The translations under genes and the position numbers were made by a program. Shown here piece by piece: positions 33,108 to 42,851 of a stretch of DNA of 64,000 nucleotides (positions are counted from its first letter, which is position 1; every line of letters starts with the position of its first letter). The notes beneath the pieces are model-generated. The model was not told where the DNA came from. It saw only the letters and a program-made list of their open reading frames with translations, and searched no databases. This stretch comes from Hygrophila difformis (lineage: Eukaryota > Streptophyta > Magnoliopsida > Lamiales > Acanthaceae). The DNA is taken from assembly GCA_030278955.1 (NCBI GenBank), contig JAOANR010000011.1, positions 31,500,403 to 31,564,402 on the forward strand, in the 5' to 3' direction.

Positions 33108-35119
33108 TTCCCTCCCCCATCGGAAGGTTGAGCCATCAACCGATAAGAATCTTCCTTGTCTCGTTCGAACAATACAAGATCTGCAACATTGAAACTAGGA
33201 TTAATGTTTCCATATTCATCAGGCAATTCTAACTTATACGCATTATCATTAATCCTTTCTAAAACTTTAAATGGGCCATCTCCTCGTGGAGATAGTTTGT
33301 TGCGTCTCTTGGCTGGAAATCTTTCTTTCCTCAGATGGAGCCACACCCAGTCTCCTGGCTTCAGCTCCAGTTTCTTCCTTCCCCTGTCATGATACTTGGC
33401 ATATGACTCCGCAGACTTGATCAGGCTATCTTTAACATTCTGGTGTAGTTCTTTGATAGCTCTAGCCCTGTTCCTGCCATTAACATTAAGATGCTCATTG
33501 CTAGGCAATGGCAGAAGATCAATTGGAGTCAGGGGGTTAAAACCATAAACTATTTCAAATGGAGACATGTGAGTTGCACTATGAATATGTCTATTGTATG
33601 CGAATTCTATATATGGAAGACATTCATCCCAACTCTTATAATTTGAAGCAGTAATGATACGAAGTAGGTTACCTAATACCCTGTTGACAGCTTCAGTCTG
33701 GCCGTCGGTTTGTGGATGAAATGCAGTTGAGAACAACAACCTCGTACCGATTTCACTCCAAAGGGATTTCCAGAAGTAGCTTAGAAACTTAACATCCCGG
33801 TCCGACACAATGGATTTTGGAATCCCATGCAGTCTCACAATCTCTTTGAAAAACAACTTTGCAATGTGCAGTGCATCGCTGGTTTTTGTGCACGGTAAGA
33901 AATGAGCCATCTTTGAGAACCTATCTACCACCACAAATATTGAATCCTTTCCTCTTGCAGTTCGTGGTAGACCAAGCACAAAATCCATGGAGATATCTAG
34001 CCATGGTCCAGCTGGAACGGGTAAAGCTTGGTATAATCCATGAGGCTTGACCGTAGACTTGGCTTTCAAGCACACGATGCACTTAGCAATGAAATCTTCA
34101 ACTTGTTTCCTCATACCAGGCCAATAAAATCTCTCAGATAAGATCTCAGCTGTAGCATTCTTCCCAAAATGTCCCATCAGATGTCCATTATGGGCTTCAT
34201 GAATCAACAATTCTCGAACGGAGCCCCTAGGAATACACAACCTATTTTCCCGATATAGAAAACCATCCAATCTTGAAAATTCCTTAAAAGCATGTACCTC
34301 AGTTTCTCGGTACGCTTCTTCAAAATCAGGATCCGTGGCATATAGAGCTTTGATGTGCTCGAATCCCAATAAATGTGTTGTGGCAAGAGCTGCAAGGGTC
34401 GATCTCCTGGATAGAGCATCTGCGACTACATTATCCTTTCCCTTTTTGTAGCGAATGACATAAGGGAATCCTTCAATGAACTGGCTCCAACGCGCATGGC
34501 GCTTGCTCAATTGTCCTTGACCCCGGATGTGCTTCAAGGTTTCATGATCTGTGTTGATCACAAATTCTCGACCTCGAAGGTAATGTTGCCACACTCTCAA
34601 AGACCTCACCACAGCATAAAGTTCCTTATCATAGGTGGAATAGTTCAACTGTGCTCCCGAGAACTTTTCACTGTGATAGGCTATCGGACGACCTTCCTGA
34701 ATTAACACTGCTCCCATTCCCGTTCCTGATGCATCGCATTCAACTTCGAACGGTAGATCAAAATTTGGCAAGGCAAGCACTGGAGCATGTGTCAACTTCT
34801 CTTTTAATGATCCAAACGCTTTTTCTTCCGTCGGCCCCCACTTAAAATGATTGTCTTTTTTAAGTAGTGTTGTCAGGGGCGCGGCAATCACACTGAACTG
34901 TGCCACAAAGCGTCTGAAGAATCCGCAGAGACCTAAAAACTGGCGAATCTCATGTACATTCTTTGGAGGCGGCCAATCAGAAATGGCTTTGACCTTGGTT
35001 TCGTCAACCTTGAGACCTCCTTGTCCAACAATAAACCCTAAGAAGTTCAGCTCGGTTGCGTGAAAAGTACACTTCTCCATGTTGGCGTATAGCTTCACTT
35101 CTCGTAACCTGTTGATCAC
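32909..35119 (-). CDS. pol: CRM-like pol: end of RT, RNase H, integrase and CR-type tail
   Basis: A 736-codon open frame. Residues 1-60 continue reverse transcriptase (KLYANMEKC, FLGFIVG). RNase H follows with D129 (ECDAS), E166 (DKELYAV) and D191 (NTDHETL). Integrase has a zinc-binding H/H/C/C region (H307 or H310, H317, C347, C350) and the catalytic triad D379, D440, E476 with the DD35E spacing. A GPF-type block is at 611-633. The frame then crosses the polypurine tract (DGGGNG, 667-672) into the LTR and ends with GPCTRNQVKKFTSQ (685-698), resembling the CR motif of CRM elements, which replaces a chromodomain. The listed start is a GTG, not a real initiation site: the protein would be made as part of gag-pol, but a 1-base deletion (or 2-base insertion) at the T-run 35130-35135 puts it out of frame with the upstream ORF. 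Confidence 0.9.
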   Translation of the reverse strand: MINRLREVKLYANMEKCTFHATELNFLGFIVGQGGLKVDETKVKAISDWPPPKNVHEIRQFLGLCGFFRRFVAQFSVIAAPLTTLLKKDNHFKWGPTEEKAFGSLKEKLTHAPVLALPNFDLPFEVECDASGTGMGAVLIQEGRPIAYHSEKFSGAQLNYSTYDKELYAVVRSLRVWQHYLRGREFVINTDHETLKHIRGQGQLSKRHARWSQFIEGFPYVIRYKKGKDNVVADALSRRSTLAALATTHLLGFEHIKALYATDPDFEEAYRETEVHAFKEFSRLDGFLYRENRLCIPRGSVRELLIHEAHNGHLMGHFGKNATAEILSERFYWPGMRKQVEDFIAKCIVCLKAKSTVKPHGLYQALPVPAGPWLDISMDFVLGLPRTARGKDSIFVVVDRFSKMAHFLPCTKTSDALHIAKLFFKEIVRLHGIPKSIVSDRDVKFLSYFWKSLWSEIGTRLLFSTAFHPQTDGQTEAVNRVLGNLLRIITASNYKSWDECLPYIEFAYNRHIHSATHMSPFEIVYGFNPLTPIDLLPLPSNEHLNVNGRNRARAIKELHQNVKDSLIKSAESYAKYHDRGRKKLELKPGDWVWLHLRKERFPAKRRNKLSPRGDGPFKVLERINDNAYKLELPDEYGNINPSFNVADLVLFERDKEDSYRLMAQPSDGGGNGMEAATVALTFPTGPCTRNQVKKFTSQVAELLEQNFDDEMLKAIGCQSGPRILLQYNPEESSGST
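33108..33123 (-). promoter_or_regulatory. Polypurine tract inside pol
   Basis: Minus-strand GATGGGGGAGGGAA sits directly before the 3' LTR TG. It would prime plus-strand DNA synthesis. It is also translated as DGGGN within pol, so its sequence serves two roles. Confidence 0.88.
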
Positions 35120-37845
35120 CTGTTGGACATGAAAAAGAGATGATCAGATTCGTTGGCACTGTATATCAAAATATCATCGAAATAGACAACAACAAATTTG
35201 CCAATGAAAGAACGAAGAGTCTCATTCATGAGACGCATAAATGTAGACGGGGCGTTGGTTAGACCAAATGGCATCACGAGCCATTCGTATAATCCGAACT
35301 TGGTCTTAAAAGCTGTTTTCCACTCATCTCCGGGTTTCACTCGAATCTGATGGTATCCACTTCTAAGATCAATCTTGGAAAAGATATTCGCATGCCCAAT
35401 CTCGTCTAGCATATCATCAAGACGTGGGATGGGGTGCCTGTACTTGATGGTTATGGCATTGACAGCCCTACAATCGACGCACATTCTCCACGTCCCATCT
35501 TTCTTAGGAACTAAGAGGACTGGTACCGCACACGGTGATAGACTTTCGCGTACCCATCCTTTATCCAACAAATTTTGCACTTGCTTTTGAATCTCCTTAG
35601 TCTCTTCAGGACTCATCCTATATGCTGGTCTGTTTGGAATAGAAGCCCCTGGCACAAAGTCAATCTGATGTTCAATACCTCTCAAAGGCGGTAAACCTGT
35701 GGGTACTTCTTCAGGAAATACATCTTTGTTTTCTTCCAGCATCCTAGCAAAATTCACAGGAATTTCAGGTGTAGCATTGCAAGTCCTTTTAGTTAACTCA
35801 ACAGGTTTATAGTAAGCAAGAAAACAGTGACCTGTTGTGTTGTCGCCTTGAATTGCTTGCTTGAAATCAGTCTTTGTCAGCAGGAGGCAAGGTTCGGATG
35901 CAACATCACAAATCTCTACAGTGGAAATCTTAGCCTTTCCTTTCTGCGTTGCCTTGTGTTCTTTTTCTTCTTTCTTAATATTCTCCCTAAGTCTTTCCTG
36001 ATCTAACCTTATAATCCTAGGAGGAAGTGGCTTTACAGTGTACAACTTATTACAATACAAAAAGGTTAAAGAATTGGCACGACCTCTATATGTTACATCT
36101 CTATCATACAACCATGGTCGGCCTAACAGAATATGACATGCAGTCATAGGTACAACATCACATAAAACCTTTTCAGAGTAGGAACCAATCTTGATGGGAA
36201 TTTTGGCTCTTTGATTCACCTTCAAAGTTCCATTATCATTCATCCAATGCAGATGATATGGCTTCGGATGTTCTTCAGTTTGGATACCTAACCTGCGAAT
36301 AACATATGTACTCACAACGTTAGTACAACTACCATTATCTACTATCACAGAAGCCAAATTACCATTCATATCACAATGACAATGAAAGAGATTCTCCCTT
36401 TGTTCATCCTGTGGTGGATTAATCTTGTCAGTGCTGAGGGTTCTCATGGCCACAAATGTGGTTAAGACCCTTTCTTCCTCTTCTTCGATGATCTCATGAT
36501 CACCACTTGGTTCCACGACATCGAAACGTTCAGGATTCTCATCCAATCCCTCTTCATCTGATTCCAAAATTTTCAAATGGCCACTTTCCAACACTGCGAC
36601 TCTCTTTGTGAAAGGACAATCAGGAGAATAATGTCCCTTTCTCTGACACTTGAAATATATGACATCCTTGATGTCTCTTTTTGGTCGCTCTGGTTGTGCT
36701 CTCGGTGCTGGAGGCTTGTAGGTTTTGAACTCTTTGGCTAGTTCAAATCCTTTCGGTTGGTTTGGCTTTTCTTCAGGCTTGGGCCACGATTTACCTGTCC
36801 AATTCTTAGCAGGCCAAGGCTTGCTGGGTCCGGCTAAACTGTTTCCAAAAGTAACACGTGGTGCTCTGCCTTTATGTTGTGATTCAATTTTGGCGGCTAG
36901 GTGAACTAAATCTTCGGTATGATCATAGCCACGTAGATCGACCTCATCTCTTATGTCCTTGCGAAGCCCTTCCATGAACCTAGAATTGGTGATCTCCTCA
37001 TCTTCTCTGACCCCTGCACGTGTCATAAGTTTTTCCATTTCTTGGTAGTACTCGTGCACAGTCTTGCTGCCTTGGGTTAGAGTTTGCACCTTATGATACA
37101 AACTTTTGCGGTAATATGATGGTACAAAGCGCTGCTGCATTAGACGCACAAGATCATCCCAAGTCTCTGTTGGCCTAAATCCGCGTTCCCTAATCTCCTT
37201 TGTGGTCTTTTGCCACCAGGCTAAGGCATAATCTTTGAATTGAGTGACTGCGATCTGTACCTTCCTCTTTTCTGAATAACTGTGGCATTCAAATATCAGT
37301 TCCATGGAATCCTTCCACTCAATAAACTCGCTCGGATCAGGAGTTCCCTTAAAGATTGGAATGTCGAATTTAATCCCCTTGATTTCTGACTCTTCATCAT
37401 GATTATTATTGTGCCGGCCTCTTTGAGCTCTTGGTCCTCGAGGTATCGCTGCTGCAAGAGGAGGTGCCTGCCTGACTCTCCCGGCATTTGCTGGTGGTCC
37501 TCCTCGCCTATCGAAATGTCTATCGAGCTCCTCCTCGGCCACGGCCATGTCATCATCGGGATTATTCTCACTGTGCTCACTATCTGGATTGTTATGAGCG
37601 GCATCTGGAGCTGTCAGTTCCATATCACCTGCTAAGTGTCTCTGAACCATCCTAACAGCATGTTGCTCGACTGTTTGTCTGTGCTGTCTCAGGCGAGTAG
37701 TAACTTCAGTATGTAACCCCTCAATTTGACTGTCAACCTTGTTATTCATGTCATCCATCCGCTTATCGAGGTTATCCATTTTCTGACTGAGTGATTGTAG
37801 GACATTGATAATGTCTGAATCAGGTGATCCGGATATACCTGCCAT
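35116..37845 (-). CDS. gag-pol: CRM-like gag, protease and N-terminal RT
   Basis: A 909-codon ORF starting with ATG at 37845. Residues 1-70 look like a coiled coil (heptad-like DNLDKRMDDMNNKVD). A retrotransposon gag domain spans about 155-320 (FDIPIFKGTPDP, FVPSYYRKSLY, LTQGSKTVHEYYQEME). The zinc knuckle at 397-410 reads YFKCQRKGHYSPDC: the first Cys of CCHC is Tyr397, a one-base change. Protease has DNGS at 503-506 and HILLGRPW at 571-578. Reverse transcriptase begins near 735, with the catalytic YFDD at 888-891. The frame then goes wrong near residue 904 and stops at 35116-35118. Gag and pol therefore share one frame up to the lesion. The start is preceded on the same strand by an 88-base almost pure purine leader. 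Confidence 0.9.
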   Translation of the reverse strand: MAGISGSPDSDIINVLQSLSQKMDNLDKRMDDMNNKVDSQIEGLHTEVTTRLRQHRQTVEQHAVRMVQRHLAGDMELTAPDAAHNNPDSEHSENNPDDDMAVAEEELDRHFDRRGGPPANAGRVRQAPPLAAAIPRGPRAQRGRHNNNHDEESEIKGIKFDIPIFKGTPDPSEFIEWKDSMELIFECHSYSEKRKVQIAVTQFKDYALAWWQKTTKEIRERGFRPTETWDDLVRLMQQRFVPSYYRKSLYHKVQTLTQGSKTVHEYYQEMEKLMTRAGVREDEEITNSRFMEGLRKDIRDEVDLRGYDHTEDLVHLAAKIESQHKGRAPRVTFGNSLAGPSKPWPAKNWTGKSWPKPEEKPNQPKGFELAKEFKTYKPPAPRAQPERPKRDIKDVIYFKCQRKGHYSPDCPFTKRVAVLESGHLKILESDEEGLDENPERFDVVEPSGDHEIIEEEEERVLTTFVAMRTLSTDKINPPQDEQRENLFHCHCDMNGNLASVIVDNGSCTNVVSTYVIRRLGIQTEEHPKPYHLHWMNDNGTLKVNQRAKIPIKIGSYSEKVLCDVVPMTACHILLGRPWLYDRDVTYRGRANSLTFLYCNKLYTVKPLPPRIIRLDQERLRENIKKEEKEHKATQKGKAKISTVEICDVASEPCLLLTKTDFKQAIQGDNTTGHCFLAYYKPVELTKRTCNATPEIPVNFARMLEENKDVFPEEVPTGLPPLRGIEHQIDFVPGASIPNRPAYRMSPEETKEIQKQVQNLLDKGWVRESLSPCAVPVLLVPKKDGTWRMCVDCRAVNAITIKYRHPIPRLDDMLDEIGHANIFSKIDLRSGYHQIRVKPGDEWKTAFKTKFGLYEWLVMPFGLTNAPSTFMRLMNETLRSFIGKFVVVYFDDILIYSANESDHLFFMSNR

Positions 37846-37933
37846 TTTTTTTTCTTTTTTTTTTTTTTTTTTCTTCTTTTTTTTTTTTTTCTCTCTCTCT
37901 CTCTTTTTTTTTTCACTCTTTTTTTTTTTTTTT
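37846..37933 (-). promoter_or_regulatory. Purine-only leader tract before the gag start
   Basis: 88 bases that on the minus strand are A and G with a single exception, including a (GA)n run at about 37890-37903. The tract ends immediately before the ATG of gag. A-rich leaders can help cap-independent initiation in plant mRNAs. Whether that applies here is speculation. It may simply be an expanded microsatellite. Confidence 0.7.
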
Positions 37934-39355
37934 AAATATACAAACTAACAATATATGTATAAAAGTGTTAGTAAAAATAAATAGAGAAAATAACACTCGA
38001 AAAATCACAAGATTCTTACAACCAAATATTCAAGCTTGGACTGGTCCACAACCGGTCTGATGCCTCCGCAATAAATTCCAATCACACCTTGATAGTGGGA
38101 ATTGAGGATAGAATTCGCATACGCACAATGCAAGAACCAGATTGCTATTGTTCGACTCGATGAAATAAAAGCACGGAGTGTATGTAAAATGCAATGCAAA
38201 AGATGTATGTTCACTGTATTAATCAGCAATTGCAGTCAAATAATTCCAATCCTCACAATATAAAAGTGAACTCACCAAAATATGAAAAGTGGTATCTCAC
38301 AGCACTTGACTCCCAAATATTTAATTACACACAAAATTCCCAAAATAAAATTACCCAATTTCGTGCCGCAACAATTAAAACCAACTAGTTGTTGCTGGGT
38401 CCCACGAGGCTAACCAAAATTTTCCAAAATTGAGATTGTACGTGTAGTGTGGATAAGGGGATGTACAAAATATATATAGGCGGGGCCCACGGGTGGAGAC
38501 ACAATTTTGGAGATTGGATTTGTATCTTGTATTTCAGCCGCTCTATTGGACAATTTGGTGACAAGTCTCCCCAAAATTTAGCAAGGCACATGGGTAAGGG
38601 TGCTTATAGGAGTACAACCAATTAATTTATTTTCCCTACTTCTTGCTACAGCCGAAAATGAGGACCTTTGAGCCTTAAATTTCATCTACCCAACCACTTT
38701 GTCAATCAAGGACCCATACACTATTTAGTATAGCAATAATTTCCCTAGCCTTTTGAGCCAACTTCCCTGACTTTCTTGGCAATGACTTGCAGCAAAAATT
38801 CAATCCTTTCAAATCAAGTAGCTAGGATTTGGAATTATGATGGCTATCCATTATTGACTCACACACGGCTTCCTAAAGATTTTTAGATCAAACAACTTTG
38901 CTCAAGAATTTATGAACACTGACCATGAACTTGAAGAACACTCAAATAAACACTCAACACTCTTTTGGAATTTTTGAGGCAAATAGTCCAATTAATCAAG
39001 CAAACAAATTTCAAATGCAAAGTATATCACATACAAGAATTCAAGAAATGAAAACTAACACAAAAACACAAGAAAAACAAGATCAAGAACCAAAAGTTGG
39101 TGGAATTTTCGGTTTTGGCAAGAATATACACATAAACTTCAATAGGCCATAACTTTGTCATACGAACTCGAAATTGAGCATATCGTATATGAAAATTCAT
39201 CTACTCGACGAGAGGATTCTAAATATAAGCCCAGATTTTGAAGACTCCAAATATTCAGTTCGGAAATGGCCAAATCAGATTCTGTCCAGATTTCAGATTT
39301 TTTTTTTTGAGTTTTTATGGATTTTGATGATGAACACAAGAAAGATCCTATCTTA
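37934..39355 (-). other. 5' leader of the CRM-like element
   Basis: About 1.4 kb between primer site and gag without ORFs of note. It is AT-rich. Long leaders are usual in this clade and carry packaging signals, none of which can be identified by eye. Confidence 0.6.
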
Positions 39356-39368
39356 GGCTCTGATACCA
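39356..39368 (-). promoter_or_regulatory. Primer-binding site of the CRM-like element
   Basis: Minus-strand TGGTATCAGAGCC, complementary to the initiator Met tRNA 3' end. It lies 13 bases from the LTR end at 39382, a wider gap than the 0-3 bases in the other elements of this window. Confidence 0.85.
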
Positions 39369-39381
39369 AATTCTAAACTAC

Positions 39382-40060
39382 TGCCATGGATCATAGGATA
39401 CAATCTTGTAAGGAACGAACAACAAACAAAGAATTAAAAGGATAGGGAAGCTATCAATACCAAGATCAAGCAAGGAAGAAGCAAACACGCCCCTACGTCG
39501 TATCCTCAACTTCTCACAAGTCCAAAGTGTTGATTGTAATCATCTTGGAGAGCTTCAAATCCAAGTTGATGGAGTTTGCCCAAGAATGAGCTTGGTGTGA
39601 TCCCTCGGAAGAGAATGCAAAGTTGCAAAATTTCATTCAACAAAAGATAGATACAATGGTGTGGGAGAGGACATATATATAGAGGTCCAAGGATCCCTAC
39701 ATGGTTACAAGACTTGAACATAATTTAAGAAAAGAAGTGCACTAGCCTAACATAAGTTTGTGCACTATATTAAACTAGAACAACATAAAATAACCACAAA
39801 AAGATCACATAAGAGGGCACGGGTCAGCTGGCACGGGTCAGCTACTGGATATCGGGTCCTTTTAGGTGGATCCTGAACTTTCTTCTGGATTGTACTGAAG
39901 CAGGATCCTTGGTCCGGATTGGCATCCTATGGCCTTCAGCATCTCATCATCAAAGTTTTGCTCCAGTAGTTCAGCAACTTGGGATGTGAACTTCTTGACT
40001 TGATTCCTCGTACAAGGACCAGTGGGAAACGTAAGTGCTACAGTTGCGGCTTCCATGCCA
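39382..40060 (-). repeat. 5' LTR of the CRM-like element
   Basis: 679 bp, visually identical to the 3' LTR including the pol-tail ORF (39862-40056). The first such codons are therefore present upstream of the transcript's coding region as well as at its end. It is followed by the TSD copy CTAGT. Confidence 0.93.
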
Positions 40061-40172
40061 CTAGTGCACTAAAATAAATGTTCCAACATATAACAATACA
40101 ATTCTACACTATATGCAACCCCCGCACATCTAAGCACATGGCATTTTTAAATTTTTAACACATACTAGAGCA

Positions 40173-40189
40173 GACCCGCTTCGATACCA
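40173..40189 (-). promoter_or_regulatory. Primer-binding site of the degenerate gypsy element
   Basis: Minus-strand TGGTATCGAAGCGGGTC, three bases from the LTR end. It matches the Met-tRNA complement for the first seven bases, then departs from TGGTATCAGAGC (one substitution plus a shift), which may reflect decay or another tRNA species. Confidence 0.7.
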
Positions 40190-40192
40190 CAC

Positions 40193-42851
40193 TATAACGT
40201 CCCGAAAATTTTAAATAAAAAATTTCCATGACGCCACTGCCGTATTACGTCACCTAAGTTGTTGGCCATTCAACTTAGGGTCTGTAACACGAAACCGGGT
40301 ACCTGTAGAATCAGAAAATACAACTACACTACGAATATAGTAAAAACACAACAACTTAAATAACATATCCGGCCTACGGTCCTGCTACCAATCTCTAAAT
40401 GATTAGGTAATAATTATAAATTTCAGCAGACAAAAGTCTTAAGTAAACGAAAGCTCACGAGCCTTTCTGAATATATATTAATGATTCTGATAGCATAGTT
40501 AACATATACGTATAGATATGTCATATTAATTTAGCTACATATGCAACAATTATCCAAATGATCTAGAACACATTCGCTCATCCCAACCCTTCTTTATGCC
40601 CAATACACTGCGCCGTCCTCAGGAGTATCTATAAAAGAAAACAGCAGAGAGTACTGAGCCAGGGAAAGAATAATGAGGGAAGGGAAACATCAACCGTAAC
40701 TGAAAATATAATTAAATAAAATAAACGAATAAAATGCAAACCATCACACCGTCCCATACCGGTGCTTCAACCACTGCATTCACAAAATGTTATGATATGA
40801 TGAAATGAATGAAATGACCTATGAGTGTAATACCCCGAGAGAGTGCATGGAAGAATAGCTTAAAAGGATTGAAAAATCTACTCATGTCAACAAGGTGCAC
40901 CTTTCTTTTCTGGTGACCATCCCATAAGAACTCCACAGTTAAGCGTGCTTGTTGTAGAGTAGTCTTAAGGATGGGTGACCTCCTGGGAAGTCTCCCAGGG
41001 TGTGTGCGAGTGAGGCCAAAGCGCACTGGAAAGAGTTCTGTTGACCTGTGGGGCCAGACTTCAATTCCGAAAGAAGCTCGAAGGCACATCCGGCTCCATA
41101 GCGGGTCGGGGTGTTACAATGTGTCTGTCTATCCTAAATGCAACAAGTAATCATGTCTAGCGCGCATCCTAAAAAACATGGTCCACAGTCATCATTGGCC
41201 AGATACCACCACACTCTACCATACACAATGAACTGCCCATCAACCTCGCCCCTGCCGCGGACGAACTACTTACGCAGGGCCAACAATATAGAGTGATGGA
41301 GCCGAATAGTCTACACTGACCAGAGCGGTGTCTAGCGGGCCGAAACGTGTAACTTGCACAACACACATATAACCAAGGTGCACCACACCTCACACATAAC
41401 GGCGAACAATACCAACCGAAATAACAATTTCACTTATACACCACATATCAATATAATTAATTTAACGAACATACATTCTACACGAGGGGGCCACTCCTTA
41501 CATACGAACTCAACATAATTTCCAATTATCATATCTTCATACTAATATTCCTACAGAAACCAACATTTAATCACGAATAACCAAATTGATAACGATCAAT
41601 TCCGCAACTATTTCCAAATTACAAGTAACACTAAGCGTTGGTTATGACATAGTAAATCCACATAATAATTTCTCAAACCCTTACATATCCATGTACACAA
41701 ACCGGGCATTATTTGAAAATCATTAATACTGCAAAATCCTCCAATTAACTATCACTTTTTCAATAATCTACTTCACACTTTGATCAATTTGAAAATAAGA
41801 CAACTTAATTGGAATTTATGGATGCAATCATACACACATAATCAACAAAACCCAATACTAATAACTAAAAATAAATAATTTTCACAACACCATAAGGAGG
41901 AGCAGCAGAACAGGACAGACAGAGCGCGCCGCTGCTCCCAGCAGCGTTCTACTGCCTGCGCCACCTGTTGTCCAGCCGAGTTTTGGTCTTTCCCGGCCAA
42001 AATCCGACCACCTCATTTATGTTTATGCATTATACAATCCCTTGCCTTTAAATATTGTTGACCAAAAGCTCCCAATCTTCAAGTTTGAATCCTCCCCATG
42101 CTTCAATTGCATCTACATCCATAAAAATTAAGTCAACACTTTCCTTCATTTCAATCCTCATCCTCCTTTCATCAATCTACTCCATTCATTACCCAATTTC
42201 AAAACCCTCAAGATACACAATAATATAAGTCAAAGGCATTCCCATTAACATGCACAATCTCAATAAATGAATTTGTAAGCCAAGAACAACTTCCCAACTC
42301 CCAATTTATAAAATTTAGCCAACAACATCATCATTCCCGTCACCATGATTCACCCTCCTCAAAACCTTCTCAAAACTCAAGAAAAATACCAATTAACTAG
42401 AGAAAAAGACTTACCAATGTGTATATCATCAAAGCCACAAGTTTTCTTGAGCAATTCTTTGCAAAATCTTCTCCCATGGGTCTTCAAATCTTCACCCTCT
42501 TTCTCTAGCGGGAATATTGCTCTCTTGAATGCAAGAATGAGATGGAAGTGCAAATGAGCACTCAAGGCCTGATTTGGGGCATAAATATGGGTTAGTGTCA
42601 TCCGGGTCGGGTCATTGGCGGGCCGGGGCCTGCCCATTGGGCTTATGGGTTGGGCTTTTACCTAGTTGGGCCATGAATTTCCTCTCATTACTGTTTAGAA
42701 GTCACTTGGGTTTCTTCATGCAATTCTGTTGTCCTCTTGATCAATTGGCTCTTCAATTTAAATTTATGTCCATAAATTAAATTTAAGCACTTATTTTAAC
42801 TCCATGATAATAAGTTCAATCAATTATAAATTAATTATCTGGGATGTTACA
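40193..42851 (-). repeat. 5' LTR of the degenerate gypsy element, carrying a Cassandra solo LTR
   Basis: Collinear with 27250-29661, but the terminal TG is TA and a 293-bp Cassandra solo LTR plus a 5-bp TSD interrupts it at 40826-41118. It ends GGGATGTTACA at 42851, followed by AGTTG. Confidence 0.87.
40826..41118 (+). mobile_element. Cassandra solo LTR with 5S-rRNA-like region
   Basis: A 293-bp LTR from TGTAATACCCCG to CGGGGTGTTACA, flanked by ATGAG (40821-40825) and ATGTG (41119-41123), a TSD with one mismatch. The empty site is visible in the partner LTR at about 27870-27890. At 40911-41010 it carries the 5S rRNA internal promoter words CAGTTAAGCGTGCTT, GGATGGGTGACC and TCCTGGGAAGTC, the hallmark of the Cassandra TRIM family. 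Only one LTR is left, so the rest was lost by LTR-LTR recombination. Confidence 0.92.

Larger units (their letters stand above)
32429..40060 (-). mobile_element. CRM-like (centromeric-type) Ty3/gypsy element, nearly intact, TSD CTAGT
   Basis: Identical-looking 679-bp LTRs (32429-33107 and 39382-40060) with TG...CA ends and TSD CTAGT at 32424-32428 and 40061-40065. Order on the minus strand: 5' LTR, primer site, 1.5-kb leader, gag-protease-RT ORF, RT-RNase H-integrase ORF, polypurine tract, 3' LTR. The pol ORF runs through the polypurine tract and ends about 200 bases inside the 3' LTR with a C-terminal GP-TR..K-type motif. That arrangement is known for CRM-clade chromoviruses. Lesions seen: a frameshift in RT and a zinc-knuckle Cys changed to Tyr. 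It is inserted in the degenerate gypsy element and is probably the youngest insertion here. Confidence 0.9.
27250..42851 (-). mobile_element. Ty3/gypsy-type LTR element, internal region degenerate, TSD AGTTG
   Basis: LTRs at 27250-29661 and 40193-42851 have TGTAACGCCCCG ... GGGATGTTACA ends; the right copy's first bases are mutated to TA. The TSD AGTTG lies at 27245-27249 and 42852-42856. The Met-tRNA-like primer site beside the right LTR gives a minus orientation. The internal sequence, once the nested CRM-like element is removed, is only about 2.9 kb (29662-32428 and 40066-40192) and has no recognisable gag or pol ORF. It is therefore a non-autonomous or heavily decayed element. LTR ends and 5' leader resemble those of the element at 46494-55546. 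Confidence 0.88.

Noticed and set aside
35116..35119. ATGA-type overlap of the two CRM-like ORFs as a designed gag/pol coupling
   Set aside because: The junction falls inside reverse transcriptase after YFDD. The downstream start codon is GTG within conserved RT sequence, so this is a frameshift lesion, not a gene boundary.
40911..41010. 5S rRNA gene
   Set aside because: Sequence is only 5S-like and sits inside a TSD-flanked LTR with TGTAATACC...GGTGTTACA ends, so it is a Cassandra LTR rather than a ribosomal gene.
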